The notes: generated by a model not told the origin, from the sequence alone. Shown: positions 20,870 through 34,700, counted from the first letter of the stretch. The stretch is DNA of 64,000 bases from Enoplolaimus lenunculus (GCA_030248215.1 JASANG010003242.1:62001-126000), one strand, 5' to 3'. Translations and numbers: made by a program.

Positions 20870-23060
20870 TAAAAAATGTCGGGATATGTTTCCGCAAGAA
20901 ATTACATCCCGATGTTTGGATATCCGGATATCCACCAGATATCCCAAATGCTATTGCATAAAAAATTTGGAATAATTTGCATTGCTTCAGCATTGAAGTA
21001 GCTTTACTGACGAAAAGTCATTCTGTAGTAAACCTTTGCTGCACCATTGAAGTAGCTTTTACTGACGAAAAGTCATTCTGTAGTAAACCTTGTTAAAATA
21101 TTGAACAACATTCCTGTAAAAATTCCATGATGATTTCAAATTTTATTTTCTTAAAACATGCCAAAATTAAAACAAACTTCAGTTCAGCTTGATGTTTACC
21201 GAAATAATGACTTTAAATTATCTCGAACGCCCAGTGAGACATTTGAATAGGCACCGTCAAGCATTAAATTTTATAAGCTTTGCAAGAAACAAAATCTACG
21301 ATATACATATACTAAGTCACGTCGCGATATTTCTGGGCGTCATTTTAAATTCCAATCACTCTTGATTACGTCAAGCCTAACATATGATGCTAATTAGTAA
21401 AAGGCTAGCTGGCAATTCTGGCAATCTTTAAGGCAAATTTGAATTTCCCACGACACAGAACCCGTCGCTTTTACCTTTCACACCCTCCACGCTAAACAGT
21501 TCATAAGTAGTTTAACAGCGATTCTAGCTTTATGAATAAGCAAACAAACAGCTAGTGTTAGGTTTTGGGGAGACAACCCCAACCTGCTTCGTGTGTTTTC
21601 AAAATGCGGAAAGTTCAAGTAACGTCGCAGCCTCTTTCACTTAGAAAAAAAGCACATAGTTGATTCATCGTGTTAAATCAGGTGCGTTAAACCAGTCAAC
21701 AGACGCAAAAAATGACGCAATTCAATCGTGCGTCGCCTTTATACAGAAATAAATGAAAATGATATATAGTTTTCTGAACTGTTAAAAATATTTTTTAGGC
21801 TCCGCTGTAGTCCATAACCGATCACAAAAAGTAAAAGTAACCAATATACTTAATGTCGTAGCACAAGTCGTAAGTTAGCCCAATTCCGTTTTTTTTGTTA
21901 AAAATACGTTAAATGGAGCCGTAACTGATTTTGCAAGTTCTAATATTGTTAGAATTTAAGGGCGTAGGCAATTGTATAGGATTCTCCCCTCCTTTTTGGT
22001 TTCCAACACATGAAACTCCAATTGGAAAATTTCATACTGCATAACTCCTTTCTGAAATCCTGGCTATACCGTGAGATGGTGTCCCTTTAAATGCCGACTA
22101 TTGGGCGAAGTGGCACTGTAACGTACCATTTACCGCTTGCGTCGCTTTTTACTACATTCAAAAACAGCCTCTTGCTTCTCGTTCGCTTCCCTCAGTTTAT
22201 ACAAGTATTAATTTTATATTCATTTATTCCACATGAAACAGTGTTATGCATATAGCTTGATAGAGATCGCGTGCAGCAGACGGGCGTAACCAAGGGGGCG
22301 CGCGCAAGCAATTTATTTGAAACTCCTGGAGGATTCCACAGACTAGAAACTTTTCAAAGTTTAAGAATTTGATTACAACTTGCTACAGTCCAAAATCTAT
22401 TAACGGTATACTCTCAAAAATAAAATTCTGGTGACTATACCGTGGCTGTAGAAGAATTGTCATATCCCGATTACTCAGGATAACAAAAAGAAGCATACTT
22501 TTGTATCGTCTTGTGTAGTTATAATTTACGTAATCAAGATTAACGACAGCTAAACTAAATTTGTTTTTTTAACATTTTCGCTCGCGTTTTCATCTTTTCT
22601 TTTACAAGATATTTTGATCGCTTTAGCGGGATAGCCACGTTAACAGATAGTCAGCTTGTTTTAAAAACTTTTGTTTTCTGGCGGATAATAAATTTTTTGA
22701 GAAACAGGTCTTGTTTTTATTAATAAGCGTAAGGTAAGTACATTTCAATGTATTTCTTTTATTCTTGAAAACCTAAAACGACTAATGTGTATATAGTTCG
22801 ATTGAAGTGTGATATTCGATAGAATCGAAGACAATCCAAATCAACTCAGTTTCAGGTGGACAACGTATTTTAGTCAGTAGCAATGTTCTAAACCGAACAC
22901 CCAGAAAGAGTTGCTGTGAGTCGGTGTACTTTCTTTGGAGCAACATGTTATGCTTGAGAAACGAAAATTGAGATTCAAATACCTAAAAAAGCGCAAAATC
23001 TGTTTTCGGATATCCGAAATAAAAATTCAATTTCGGATATGCGGATATCCTGATATCGAC
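20870..23060. mobile_element. Dispersed repeat with GGATATCCGGATATCC motifs
   Basis: It opens with gtttggatatccggatatcc and closes with tttcggatatgcggatatcc. The interior has ttgcattgcttcagcattga, acattcctgtaaaaattcca and ggtgcgttaaaccagtcaac. The left ~900 bp recurs in the same order at 55828-56740. A ~60-bp stretch (gtagcttttactgacgaaaa) is tandemly duplicated at 20997-21095. Confidence 0.6.
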
Positions 23061-23204
23061 TCACGTGTTTCAACAAGTGATTGCCTTTTTATATAGCTTT
23101 TCGTTTGCTTGTTTTTGATCAGCATATTGGCTCATTATCATAGGCTGAAAATTTTTGAAAGCAAGCCATCTACGCTTATAAATAAAATTTTTGGTATTTT
23201 ATAT

Positions 23205-23295
23205 CAAACGCTTAGTTTTCTTAGTCTAATTTGACTTTTTGTGTTGTCCCGTAAAGCCTTCAGGAGAGAGTCAATTTGACTCATCATTTTTTGCA
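23205..23295. mobile_element. Half copy of the palindromic MITE
   Basis: ccttcaggagagagtcaatt and tgactcatcattttttgc match the right arm of the family at 5367-5576. Only a short diverged left part precedes it (gtctaatttgactttttgtg). Confidence 0.6.
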
Positions 23296-23407
23296 AAATT
23301 TGCTTCACGCTGACGATAGCGCACATTTATAAATCGATATCGACGAAAACATGTACCTTTTAACCAAGTTTTAGCCTTCAAAAATAAAACGAGACACAAA
23401 ACTATAT

Positions 23408-23413
23408 TTTATT
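23408..23413 (-). terminator. Poly(A) signal after the orphan exon
   Basis: AATAAA read on the minus strand, 60 nt downstream of the stop codon at 23473-23475. The spacing is typical for a 3' UTR and is the main support for the exon being terminal. Confidence 0.4.
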
Positions 23414-23472
23414 AACATCACAAGTTTTAATATTTTCAAAATGCATTTTTCAACAAGCTTCAACACCAAGCA

Positions 23473-23823
23473 CTATAAAGTATTACCCTTTTGCATCAAA
23501 CTACGGTCGTTTTTATTATTTTTATTTCCTCTTTTTTGAATGCTTCCCAGTAGCTCTTGGGGTGTGTTTGTGATAGAGCTTAATTGATCTATATCGGGAG
23601 TGGACCAAATCTCAACCATATGTTGCTCGACAATAGTGAATGGTGTTCTCCTCGATGATATCCCATAGGAATGACTTCGTATGACAAATAGAGCAGACCA
23701 ATGGATGACGACAGGTGGAGATCTATCGGAACCTTTTGAATCACAGACTCGAAATTTATAATTCAAAGTTTGATTTCTTGGGGGGTCGTAGTTAACTTTA
23801 CATTTCAACGACTCTATTACATC
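23473..23823 (-). CDS. Unrecognised 3'-terminal exon
   Basis: An open frame of 116 codons plus stop follows a plausible acceptor (gagtttag, preceded by ttttacag). It is followed 60 nt past the stop by AATAAA on the same strand. It has no in-frame ATG at its beginning, so it would be the last exon of a gene whose upstream exons I could not find between here and 25700. The product contains YDPPRNQTLNYKFRVCDSKG and later SYGISSRRTPFTIVEQHMVE, and ends in a Lys/Asn-rich tail. I do not recognise a family. The length, the lack of repeat character and the poly(A) signal argue for a real exon. A chance open frame or a decayed insertion remains possible. Confidence 0.4.
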   Translation of the reverse strand, partial: DVIESLKCKVNYDPPRNQTLNYKFRVCDSKGSDRSPPVVIHWSALFVIRSHSYGISSRRTPFTIVEQHMVEIWSTPDIDQLSSITNTPQELLGSIQKRGNKNNKNDRSLMQKGNTL

Positions 23824-24039
23824 CTAAACTCTGTAAAAACTGGTTATAAAATATTAAGATAACACTATCAACATGATCTGCGATAGTAGAAATACGTATA
23901 TATGCTGACTAACCGTGAAAAATAACCAATTTCTCTGTACCTCCAACGACTTTCATAGAAACTTGATGAGTTGCAGAGATGTGACTAGATGTCGGGGAAG
24001 TATATGATTAAGAATGAAGCAAAATTTGTTAGATTTCCG

Positions 24040-24150
24040 GGCCAATATAAAGAACAGGGGTGGAGTTGTATTATAAGAAATCTAAAGCTTAATTTTTCTC
24101 GATTGCAGTTCCACAACAACGTTCCGCCCGTGATCTTTACATTGGCCGAT
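24040..24150 (+). mobile_element. TTAGGC-MITE relative lacking the telomere-like core
   Basis: The ends ggccaatataaagaacaggg and aacgttccgcccgtgatctt, followed by tacattggcc, are those of the family. The middle goes directly from the left end to ctaaagcttaatttttctcg, with no TTAGGC units. A second, left-truncated relative at 24415-24515 keeps agactaagccaagc and the right end; the flanking 120 bp (agttagatcaaact onward) is duplicated with it. Confidence 0.65.
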
Positions 24151-24640
24151 ATTCGGCAGGTACCACAGTTAGATCAAACTAGTGCAGAGGTTGCCCAGTA
24201 GCCACATAGCTAGACATTGCCCAGTAGCCACATAGCTAGACATTGAATTCTCAAATGTGCTGTAGCTCTAACTACTAGCCAGTTGGCGATAAGTGGTCAA
24301 AATGTATAAAGCCCATGCACACGTGAAGTTTTTGCAGCGAGAACTCGCAGCTGCAATTTGCACAAGTTTTTTGAGACTGCAAGTATTTGCAAGATAATGT
24401 TTTCATTCTTAATCAAGACTAAGCCAAGCAAAAAATAGTCTAAGGCTTTATCTACCTCGATTGCAGTTCCACAAAAGAAACGTTTCGCCCCTGATCTTTA
24501 CATGGGCAGGTTTCCGGCAGGTACTACAATTAGATCAAACTTGTGCAGAGGTCGCCCTGTAGCTACATAGCTAACCATTGAATTCTCAAATGGACAGCAT
24601 CTGTAACCAGTTGGCGATAAGGTGTCAAAATGAGTAAAAC
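24040..24640 (+). repeat. Direct duplication of a MITE plus its flank
   Basis: The sequence after each MITE right end, ggcaggtac followed by cacagttagatcaaact, gcagaggt, agctacatagctaga and cattgaattctcaaatg, occurs at 24150-24270 and again at 24510-24600. A further exact ~35-bp tandem repeat (gcccagtagccacatagcta) lies at 24193-24245. Segmental duplication has carried host flank with the element. Confidence 0.6.
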
Positions 24641-25762
24641 CTCAAAGTATTTGCAAGATAATATGTTCATTCCGAATATTGACATGTATTTATATGTATA
24701 ATTTGCATACGACTGCAATAAATATCAAGCATAAGGTATGAACTATCTGTTAGTGTTCAGCCAATGTTGATAAATGATTCGACTTGCACGGCTATTCATG
24801 CCGATGAATTAATTCTTCGTTTATATTCATAATAAATAAATTGCAGTTGCAAGTTTTTATAATGAATTTTTGAAAAAACTTGCAGCTGCACGAAAGATTC
24901 ACGCTTAAAGAAGGCTCTACACTTTCATACCTATACAATTCCTATTTAGCGCGTAAATGTGTAAAACAATTGCGTCACGTTCGCCTTAGACAGCGAAATA
25001 TCAAACATGTTTGATATTTGAATTAATTCGAGCCTCTTGAATAAATTTAAAAATTCTGAATTCGAAAGCGCTCAACAACATGTCTTAGGATTTGCCAATC
25101 AAAATGCAGGTGCAAGGCATTCAAGCGACTTGCAACGGCGTTCATACGTGTGAATTAAATTTAATAGCAGTGTTAGTCTAGGTAGAAACCGGGACTTCCG
25201 ACATTTTTCTCCGGAGCGGAGATCGTTAGAAACAGATTTGTCAGGGATGCCGACTTCAATATTTGTTCTTAAGTCAAACATATAATTCTCTAACGCACCA
25301 CAACTCGTCTTTGTTTAATATAAGACATTAATATTTTAACCATTTCAGACACGAATTCCTGTGCATGTCAGATATTTTGCTCTTGTATAACGCTTAAAGG
25401 AAGTGAGAGTCTTTAAATTTCGGGACAAATGTTCGTGTACGGCCAGATCTTAAGATGAATGTAAATTCTTTACCGATGCGCCACGTATGCGTACTACTGA
25501 GTAGCAAACTATACGGTACAATGGAAAATAAAATAACAGCATAAAGACTTCATTGTGGCCTTTTCTCAAGCCAAACTGCGAGGAAGTTTGTTTTTTGTAC
25601 CGTTTCCAATCGTTTTGCATAACTAATCGTACTATTTACGTACTTATCTATAGCTGCGCTATATAACGTATATACAAGAATTTAATTTAAACTATGAATT
25701 ATTTATAATTAAAACACGCTCTGCTTAATTGTACATACGTACGTACGTTACATAATTTGAAA

Positions 25763-28700
25763 ATGGCCAATTATCAGCTTAGACCCAATTTATTTGTGAT
25801 ATCCATCATTTTGGTGTTACGCAGCAGCTGTGTTATTTCGGATCTCGTTGCAGTTCAAAATGGTAGCCTACAGAAAACAACCGCCAGTTCAGTTGAAAAC
25901 AATAACTTTTACATTGATGAATTGGCTTTAAAAAACGTTCCAGAAGCTACTAAGTCAGCAGAAATTGAAAAACTAGAAGAACATGCTGAAGAAATGTCAC
26001 ACAGAATTCATAGACTCGACAGCTTGAATTTATTATTCTATACAACGTGTTTAGTGTTAATGATTTTGATGTTTTGGTTACTGAAAAAGTGTCGGATTCC
26101 CTTCGTTCATGAAACTGGAATGACTATAATCATTGGTAAGTGTACAGCCTTGACATAAAATGTTCGGTTATTTGCGGGTACCCAACATTAGGAAATGGTT
26201 GCGTTATATAATTTGTCGTGCGGCACCGTACGTATGCAATTGCCGTACGGCGCCGGATGGTACATATATATCTAATTTTCATACGACGCCGCACGGTGAC
26301 GCATTGACGGACGGCGAAGTATGACATTACAGTTATCATTGCCATCGTAACAGTGTCGAAACAATGAAAGCTGTTGTTTATTTTACTAGATTAGTTTTAT
26401 AACTTTTAAACTTGGAGCCATTTGTTTACGATTAACTAAACTTTGTTACCGAATGCCAGTAATTTAGTGTATTACGAGCTGCATATCAGAATATCTTTGT
26501 TGCAGGTTTGATATTTGGCGGAATAATAAAATTGATGGAGCCAACGTTTCGTGGGACATCAGTCATGGATGTGCGTCCACGTCATGAACCGAACGATTCT
26601 TCACACATTCCGCCTGACTATTTAGTTTTATCATTTCCAAAAAATATTACTTCGATGAAATATTTTTATCAAGAAACGTTTCGTATGGAGCACAATTTTG
26701 AAGAAAAAGTATATACATAATGTGTTTATCCTGTCGTTAGTCGTTGTGTAGCAGCACGGGGTGGATGCTCGTTTTAAGTAGTTTTGTTTTTAATTAAATT
26801 TAATGATATGTTAATTTTGATTCGTAATTAGGGACACATCTTTCTACTTGTACAAGAGTATTGTGTATTTATCCGTAATAGACACCTCGCTGATATGAGT
26901 TGTTTGCAAACTCTCTGCGTACAATCGAAACTTTAGTTTGAAGTTTCAAGTTACTAATTTCAATTTATGCGTTGTTCAGGCAACATTCGATCCGGAAATA
27001 TTCTTTAACATTTTGCTGCCTCCAATTATTTTCAACGCTGGTTACAGTTTGAAAAGGGTTAGTGGTTAATTATGTACTTATACACATCAGAATTTCATCC
27101 ATTGTATCTCAAAATAAAATGTCTTCTTTTTGGAGTTTCATATGCTGCTTCAACAAAGTTTTTGATGTTGAATAAAGTATTTCCCATTTTTTTTATAATG
27201 TAGTGGTGAACAGGGATGGGCGGTCTCAGTCTCGGCAAGTCTCGGCGGGATTGGGTTGGTCTCGGTCTCGCTTTTTTCAGCCTCGGTTGTTTGCAAACTG
27301 AGACCAAAGAGGTGAAGAAGCAATAAGCAATCACAAAAATTTTCCTTAGATCGCAGCTGTGTCCGTAAGTACTTGCGCATTTTGTCTACAAACACAGACA
27401 GCGAACGATTTTGGAGCACCACTACCCGATTACACAGCGATTTGAGAAACAATAACCCACGGGTTTCCAAATTCTACTTTTTGAAAGGAAACCCAAAACA
27501 CTTGGATCTTATCCTGACAACACACAACTAGTTGCATTTTCGTGTTTAAAACATTTAAGGCATTGTGAAAAAAATTGTGGGTCCTCCGCGTTTATAACGT
27601 CCGCGGTATGTTAATTTCTCTAGTCTATTCGGTTTGCCCGGGATCAAAAACAACACTATAGGTTTAAATTAGGGTTGCACTGAGAGTGTAGACAAGCGAA
27701 AAATAAAATAAAAAATTTTGGCGGCGATTTATTAGTTTAATTGTATGAAACGGCAATTCAGAGCAGATAAAAATATTCAGAGCTTTTGTTAAAAAATCTT
27801 ATTGTTATTTTCGTTAACGGATAAAAATTGACCCAGACCAAGACCAAAAGTCGGTTTCGGTAGGTTGGGTCTCGACCTCGGTTTCGCTATTTTGACCAAA
27901 CCGCCCATTCCTGGTGGCAAATATAGAAGCCATCCTCTCTTTAAGATTGGGATATGCTGTTTACGCTTAAAGTCAACTGCAATACGATTGTAAATAGTGT
28001 TCTTGGTTTTGTTTAATGTGAAATGATATTTACAGAAGCATTTTTTCCGCAATATTGGTACGATACTACTGTTCGCTATTTTTGGAACAACAATTTCATG
28101 TATTGCTGTCGGGTAAGTCTATGTAATATATGATTAGGTTGCACTAGAAAATTTTGAACACTTTTTTGCTTAGCATCGAGTGTTTTCACCTCTTCGGTTC
28201 TACGGTACCCTAACGAACTGAATATGCTTAGGCTTGTTTCGGCCATTGTTACATCTGCCAACCGAAGCTGTAATCAGCCACAGTATGAAATGCAAGCAAT
28301 TTCTTGGTAGGAAGACATTAGCTGCTAGAGAAATTAGATCTCTTGATATAAGGAAAATTTATAAGTTTATTGTTGAAACAGAACGTCTAAAGGTTAATGT
28401 AGAGTGACACACAGAGTATATAAGGTCGTAGGATGTCGCAATGGACAATGCTTTTAATTTGTCTACGCGAACGCCCACAGTGGTGTTATATCCTCTTCTA
28501 CTTTATCTATCTATCTATCTATCTATGAAATGCAACATACCTAAAAAGTTAAGAAGTTGCCCGGTGCTGCAGAAATTACATGGTTTAAGGTTTAACCGTA
28601 TTTGTTAAAAAGAAACAATGATTGACTAACATACAAGTCAACATAGAGTAGTATGAAAGAAGTCAGTAGCGCTATTTTACTCGTAATTCAATTCAAATTT

Positions 28701-31700
28701 GAAATTGCTTGTATATGTTTTTATATTTATGCATACATTGAGATTTTGGTATTTTTAGGTTTGTTCTGTATGGAATTGTGTCTAGCGTAAGCAGTCTTTC
28801 TATGACTTTGGCGCAGTGTCTGTTCTTTGGCGCTTTGATCTCGGCTACTGATCCAGGTAAGTGCTGTATCGAATTGAATGTTCAGGCGCGAACTATTTTA
28901 GACTGCAACAGTCTGCAGTGCATTTCTTAATTGATGATTTAATCTTACTATACCAGAGGTGTTCCATTGCCACGAGTCCGGGGCGTTGGCCATGAGGTAC
29001 ATGCATAGTCTATAATGGCTGGGTTTTAAAGCCTTACGTAAGTATTTACTATGTGGATAAGTGTACTTAAGTCGCCCACATAAGTAAATACTTAACTTAT
29101 TGACAAATGCCATTTTTTGACCGAGTGTGATAAGTCAGAATTTCTCTTCTCGTTATGCTAGCACCCTTACAGTGCGAATCCAATTATCCAAGATTAATAT
29201 GCTGAAAGTTTTTGCTTATGCCATTATACATGTCACATTCATATAGCCACTTATATTTACTTAACTTAAGTACGAGGTTATACATAAAGAAATTTTAGAA
29301 ACGCAAACAATGATGTAGAATTTGTGATTTTATCGTTCAATCAAATTGACAGTAGGGAAACGAGCAAGAGTGGCTTGTTATTTCGTTTGTTTGCTTTCTG
29401 CAGTATATATCTGATATTTTTCCTGAATGTGTAAAATCCATTGATACGTGTTATGCCAGATGTGTTACAAACATATCTGGCTTCTCCACAGCGGGGGGGG
29501 GCAGCACTTTTCGAAATTTTCATTTTCCCCCGGCGAAAATTTTGCCGCCCCCAGGAAAGGCCCCCGGCTAATTTTCGGCCGCCCCCAGCAAAATCCCCCC
29601 AGCAAATTTTTTGCTGGGGGCCCCCAGGACTTTTCTTGGTCAAAAATTTTCAATGTTTAAACGTAAAGACTTGGACTTCTTTTGAGGCGGACATTCGGCA
29701 AAATATGATTTTATATTACGCTGAGTACTCATAATTTTTAATAGCGTTACAAATATCCGTAGTAACTAATACAATTCAATAATGAACTTAAAAAGCACAA
29801 TTATATAAAGACCCTTTCAGGGCATACAGCATTCGAAAGTACCTTGCAGCAGCAAGTTCAACCCGCCTGAGCCTTATGATAAATTGAAGCTGTGACTAAT
29901 ATACAAAATATATATTAATCACAGTTTCAATTATAGATTATCTATATTTTATATAATTGTGCTTCTTTCAACTTCTGGTTAAGTTGTCAGTATATACGTA
30001 GTATTAGTTAAAATTATTGTTATTAGCGTTTGCGAGAAATTTTTGTCATGTTGAGCGATGAGTGATCTTACGTTGAGTTGGAAACACGGTCTAGAATGAA
30101 AAAAATGGTCCAAAAAGTCGGTTTGCGAAATTTTAAGCCTGCCGCCCAGGACCCCCCAGATCATCTGGGGGTCCCCCAAGAAAACTGCCCCCCAGGAAAC
30201 TCCTGGGCCCCCCCCCCCAGGAAACGCCCCCCGGCGGAAATTTTCCAGCTGTGGAGAAGCCAGCATATGAATGTTATTTGTGAACAATTCGCTTTAAGTT
30301 GTTTATATTTTAGTTACAATATTGGCAGTGTTCCAAGAGCTTCGTGTTGAAGTTGATTTATTTGCGATAATTTTTGGCGAAAGTGCGCTTAACGACGCAG
30401 TTGCAATTGTTTTATCAAGGTGATCTGCAATCATTTAGCGTTGATGTTTTGGTTTTGTAACTACATATAATCGTATGCGTGATTTGAATGGTTTGAACTC
30501 CAGAAGATTTTATATTTTTATTCGTCTGGTTTATATTTTTGCAAGCTGTAAACTTTCTTGATTTTATCGAGATTTTTAAAATTGGCTTAGGTGTTTATGA
30601 GGTTATACCACAAGTTATGTGTGGACACGAAAATTCTTGTATTTGCGATACCTTAACGATATAGCAAAAGTAAATTCGAGCGTAGTATTCTTCTGTCAAA
30701 CCAGATTCAATTTATTTATGTGTATGATTTTTTTATTGCAGCACGGTTGAAAGTTATGTGCCGCACAGCGAATCGTATGTTGGAGTTTTCGATGCATTAG
30801 GGTTTCTGCGAAGCTTGGGAACGTTTTTGGGTGTCTTTTTTGGTTCATTTGGCCTTGGAGCACTTATAGGCTGCTTGTGTGCGCTGATTACAAAATTTAC
30901 CAATTTGTCTGATTTTCCTTTGCTAGAAACGGCGATTTTTGTTGTCATGTCGTATATTTCGTTTTTGGCTGCAGAGGCTGCTGGTATGACTGGTGAGCGA
31001 TATTTAGTTTGTATCACTTGCTACCGTTTGGACGTCAAAATTAGTCAAATTGTAATTAAAATTAGTTCTACTCATAAGTTTTGTTTCCTTCGAAGGTTTA
31101 GCCAAAAAATGGAAAAGGATTCACCAAAAAAGAAGAAAAAGGTTTAACTGAAAATATCCCTTATTATTGTGAAAAATACATAATATTTTTAATTTCAGTC
31201 ATTCTATTTAAAATTTTCAAAATAAAGTTCGCGTATTTATATTCAGGAATTGTGGCGGTTTTGTTCTGTGGAATTTCTCAAGCGCACTATACGTATAATA
31301 ACCTGTCAGAAGAATCTAAAGGCCGAACTAAGCAGGTATGTTTCCGGAGTTTGCATTTTGATTATTAACAAGTCTGTAGCATAAGACAACTCGTCCCCTA
31401 CCATTTGAATCTACCCTTTTGAAACTGGTGGTTTCGAGCATAACAAACTCTTCAAACTGTTTGCAAAATCGTTATGATGCTGCACTTTGTTTTTGTGACA
31501 TTAAGTGTAATGTTCGGCACGACCACATTCACTGATGTGCTATACCCACAGATGAGATCGTGCGCAAAATTTTTTCTCAACATGGCATAAATATATTTGA
31601 TATTTTATTTCAGCTATTTGAATTGTTGAATTTTTTGGCTGAAAATTTTGTGTTTATCTACATTGGTGTGTCAACAGTAACGTCACAGTCAAACTCGTTT

Positions 31701-34700
31701 AGTGCTGAATTTATAGCATCTTCATTCGTAAGTCGTCTCGACTTTGTTGTGCAATTCTTTATGAGTTGCTCTTTGTTTTGTGTTTTTCTCAACCCGTTGA
31801 AATGTTTGCAAAGTGTGTCGTGTAATTCACACGATTAAGTAGTGATATATTTGTATATCAATCAAAGTGTTTGTAGAATACTTCATCGTATTTATTGTGA
31901 TCGTGGAATGGTTTACACATTTAAAGATATAAATATCCGTTCGTTCACATTTGTACTTTTTTGTGTGTTACGTTCTTATCACTAACTGATTTGTTGCACC
32001 ATAACCGTTTACTCCCATTGCAAATTTTTACTTAATGATTTAATCATTGTTGACTGATTTTAATAAATATCTGTATATGAGTAAACTTGCTTTTTAGCTC
32101 GCGATTGCTATTGGACGTGCAATATTTGTGTATCCATTTTCGTGGTTTATCAACATTTTTAGACGTCCAAAGATTGCGTGGAATCAGCAACATGTGATAT
32201 TTTTCTCTGGTAAATAATGTGTTTCTTGAAAGAATGAAATAGTTCAAGGGCTGTGTCTTCTTTGCGGCAGAGTTGTCAGACAAAACCTCGTAAAACTTTG
32301 AAAAGGTTTGAAAATCATGAAGAACCTTGAAAATTACAAACAAACGCTGCAAGTAGTACTGGGCGCTTGAGAGTGTAAAAATCTCTCTCAGAACCGCAAA
32401 ATAGGGTAGGTTTCACAGAATTTTGCTCAAGAAATGCAGTTTCACTACAACTGGTGCGGATTGTTGTGAACAGAATGAAATGTTTGACCACCATGTGAAT
32501 TTCGAATCATTTCTAGGTTTGATAAGTCATTTTGGTCAATTACGATCGTGTTTGCTTCAAACTTCGTTGCTTTTCACTGTGGTGGACAGATTGTAGTGTT
32601 CTGAAATTATTGGCTTGCGACTAAACTTTTTGCTTTGCTGTTTCATTTGGTTTATTAATTTTTATTTGTATTAGGTCTTCGTGGCGCGGTTGCGTTTGCT
32701 CTTGCGATCCGCAATACATCATCCCCATCACGTCGTATTATATATACGACAACTTCGTTAATTGTAATTGCAACCGTACTGTTTAATGGCGGCATTGCGA
32801 GCAAGTTGTTGCAGTGGCTTGGAATTAGGTACAAGTGCCGTGTTTATATGATTACCCAGATGCGATAAGTGATCTTGTAATTCCTTTAGGTGAGACGGTT
32901 TAGTTGTGTGTGTCGCAGCAGATATTAGCCTAACACCGCAGTAAAAGAAAATACTGTCATTCATAAGACAGTCATTTAGTGCGATTTGCATTTTACTTTT
33001 TCCTGATACTCTCTGGTTGTTGAGAGTTTAAAGCCAAGTTTTTTTGGGTCTTAAGTCGTTTAACAATTAAAGCGTTCTTGCTTTGTTTACAGAGAGATTT
33101 TTGCGGATTATTCTAGATCACGTTGTTCGAGTCAGCTTTGTTCCTTTGTTGAAATTAAAAATTTTAGTTTTTTAGTGATATGTTAGTGATGGTGTTGCGC
33201 ACTGTAATTATTTTAGAATGGGCGCAGAAACGGAAGCGGAATTGTCTCCACAGGTTAGCGTATTTTCCTTCAATTTATTTCATGCCACTGTATCTGCCAT
33301 ATGCAGGGTGCGACCGGATATTCGGTTCCGGTCCAATATCCGGCAAAAACTAATATCCGTATCCGGTAGTGGTATTCGGTATAAACCTACCGGATACCGG
33401 ATATTTACGGTTGTGGTGCCGAATATCATAAAACTGCTTTTTACAAGTGAGCATCTTTAACGTTTTCCTGCGATTATGTATCTCGGCAAGTCAAGAGTTC
33501 AAGTTTTCATACATTTTCAGGTCCTTTTAAGTTATATAAACGAGCGAGAGTTAAACGCATTTTTTCGTTGAATAATGTCAGTTTATCAGCAGCAATTGTG
33601 AACTTTATCACAGATAAAAACCTTGAGCACGCTAAAAGTACAGCGAGAAAACTTATTTTAATATATACAGTATCCCGTATAAGGATTCTGTTTTGGAAAA
33701 AAAATCGTATCCGGTTAATTAATATCTGGTCGCTTTCTGGTCATAGGTAACTTTATCCATGTTCAGTTATTTTGTTGTTGGATGATAAGAATTTAAGAGC
33801 ACATTAATAAGCAGTAAAAGAATACACCATGTTTTAATAATTATTCGACGATTAGTCACATAATAAAATACCCGACACAATGTTTGCGCCAACTATGCTT
33901 GATGATGGAATGCAACAAGTGCTTTGTTAACGTCTTACACTATTATATTGCAGACCCATGTAGAGCCGCGACCAGAGTCGAATGAACGTACATCTATTCG
34001 TAGTTCGTACAATCCGTTTGACAAAGCGTTTTTGCCCCGAAAATGGTACAATTTCGATGCAAAGTTAGTGTTGTTTTATGGTTTTTATTTTGTAATTATT
34101 TTATTATTGCTTGTTTTCTTGTTGAAATACGGTGTTAATCCATATTTTCGAAAAAAGGTGGCTCTTTATATCAATGGTCACCTTGTGAGTGTGCATGCAA
34201 ACATAATTAAATTGTTATTTTATTTTTTCATAATATGAACGAGAAATAACTAATAACGCAAATAGATTTGGTGAATAGTTGTGGTTTTCTTTCTGATAGA
34301 ACTTTATATTTGTTTATAGTTAAAAGTTGATTAGTGTAGAAGAAAAGTTCCATTATTTTTCAATATTTTTTAGATTTATGAAACCGTTGCTTACTCATGC
34401 GAGACCGAATTTGATGGAAACGTGTCCAGAAATGTGTATTCGACTGGCTCGGTTGTTCACTTCGTCACAACAAATGAGTCAGGTAAGTCTGTGTTTGATG
34501 TCTTGTCATCGTTGCATAATTTGTTGCTTAGAAGTTTGTTGTTATAAGTAACACTGTTTCTTCGGTGTTAAAATTTGTTTTTAATAATTCCGGTTTCCGT
34601 ACCGGCAAAATTTGGTACTATTGGAGCACTGTCTATGCGTTTGCTTGCAGAGATCAGTTTGCATGTCGTCGTGGTCCGTTTTGTCCTTGTTTTGCTTGTG

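Larger units (their letters stand above)
19897..25762. other. Region between R3HCC1L-like and exchanger genes
   Basis: The two genes are divergent, so both promoters must lie here, but I cannot identify core elements. It contains the dispersed repeat at 20870-23060, the tRNA-like remnant, the orphan exon at 23473-23823 and the duplicated MITE block at 24040-24640. 24650-25762 shows no gene; a tacgtacgtacgt run sits 20 bp before the exchanger ATG. Confidence 0.5.
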
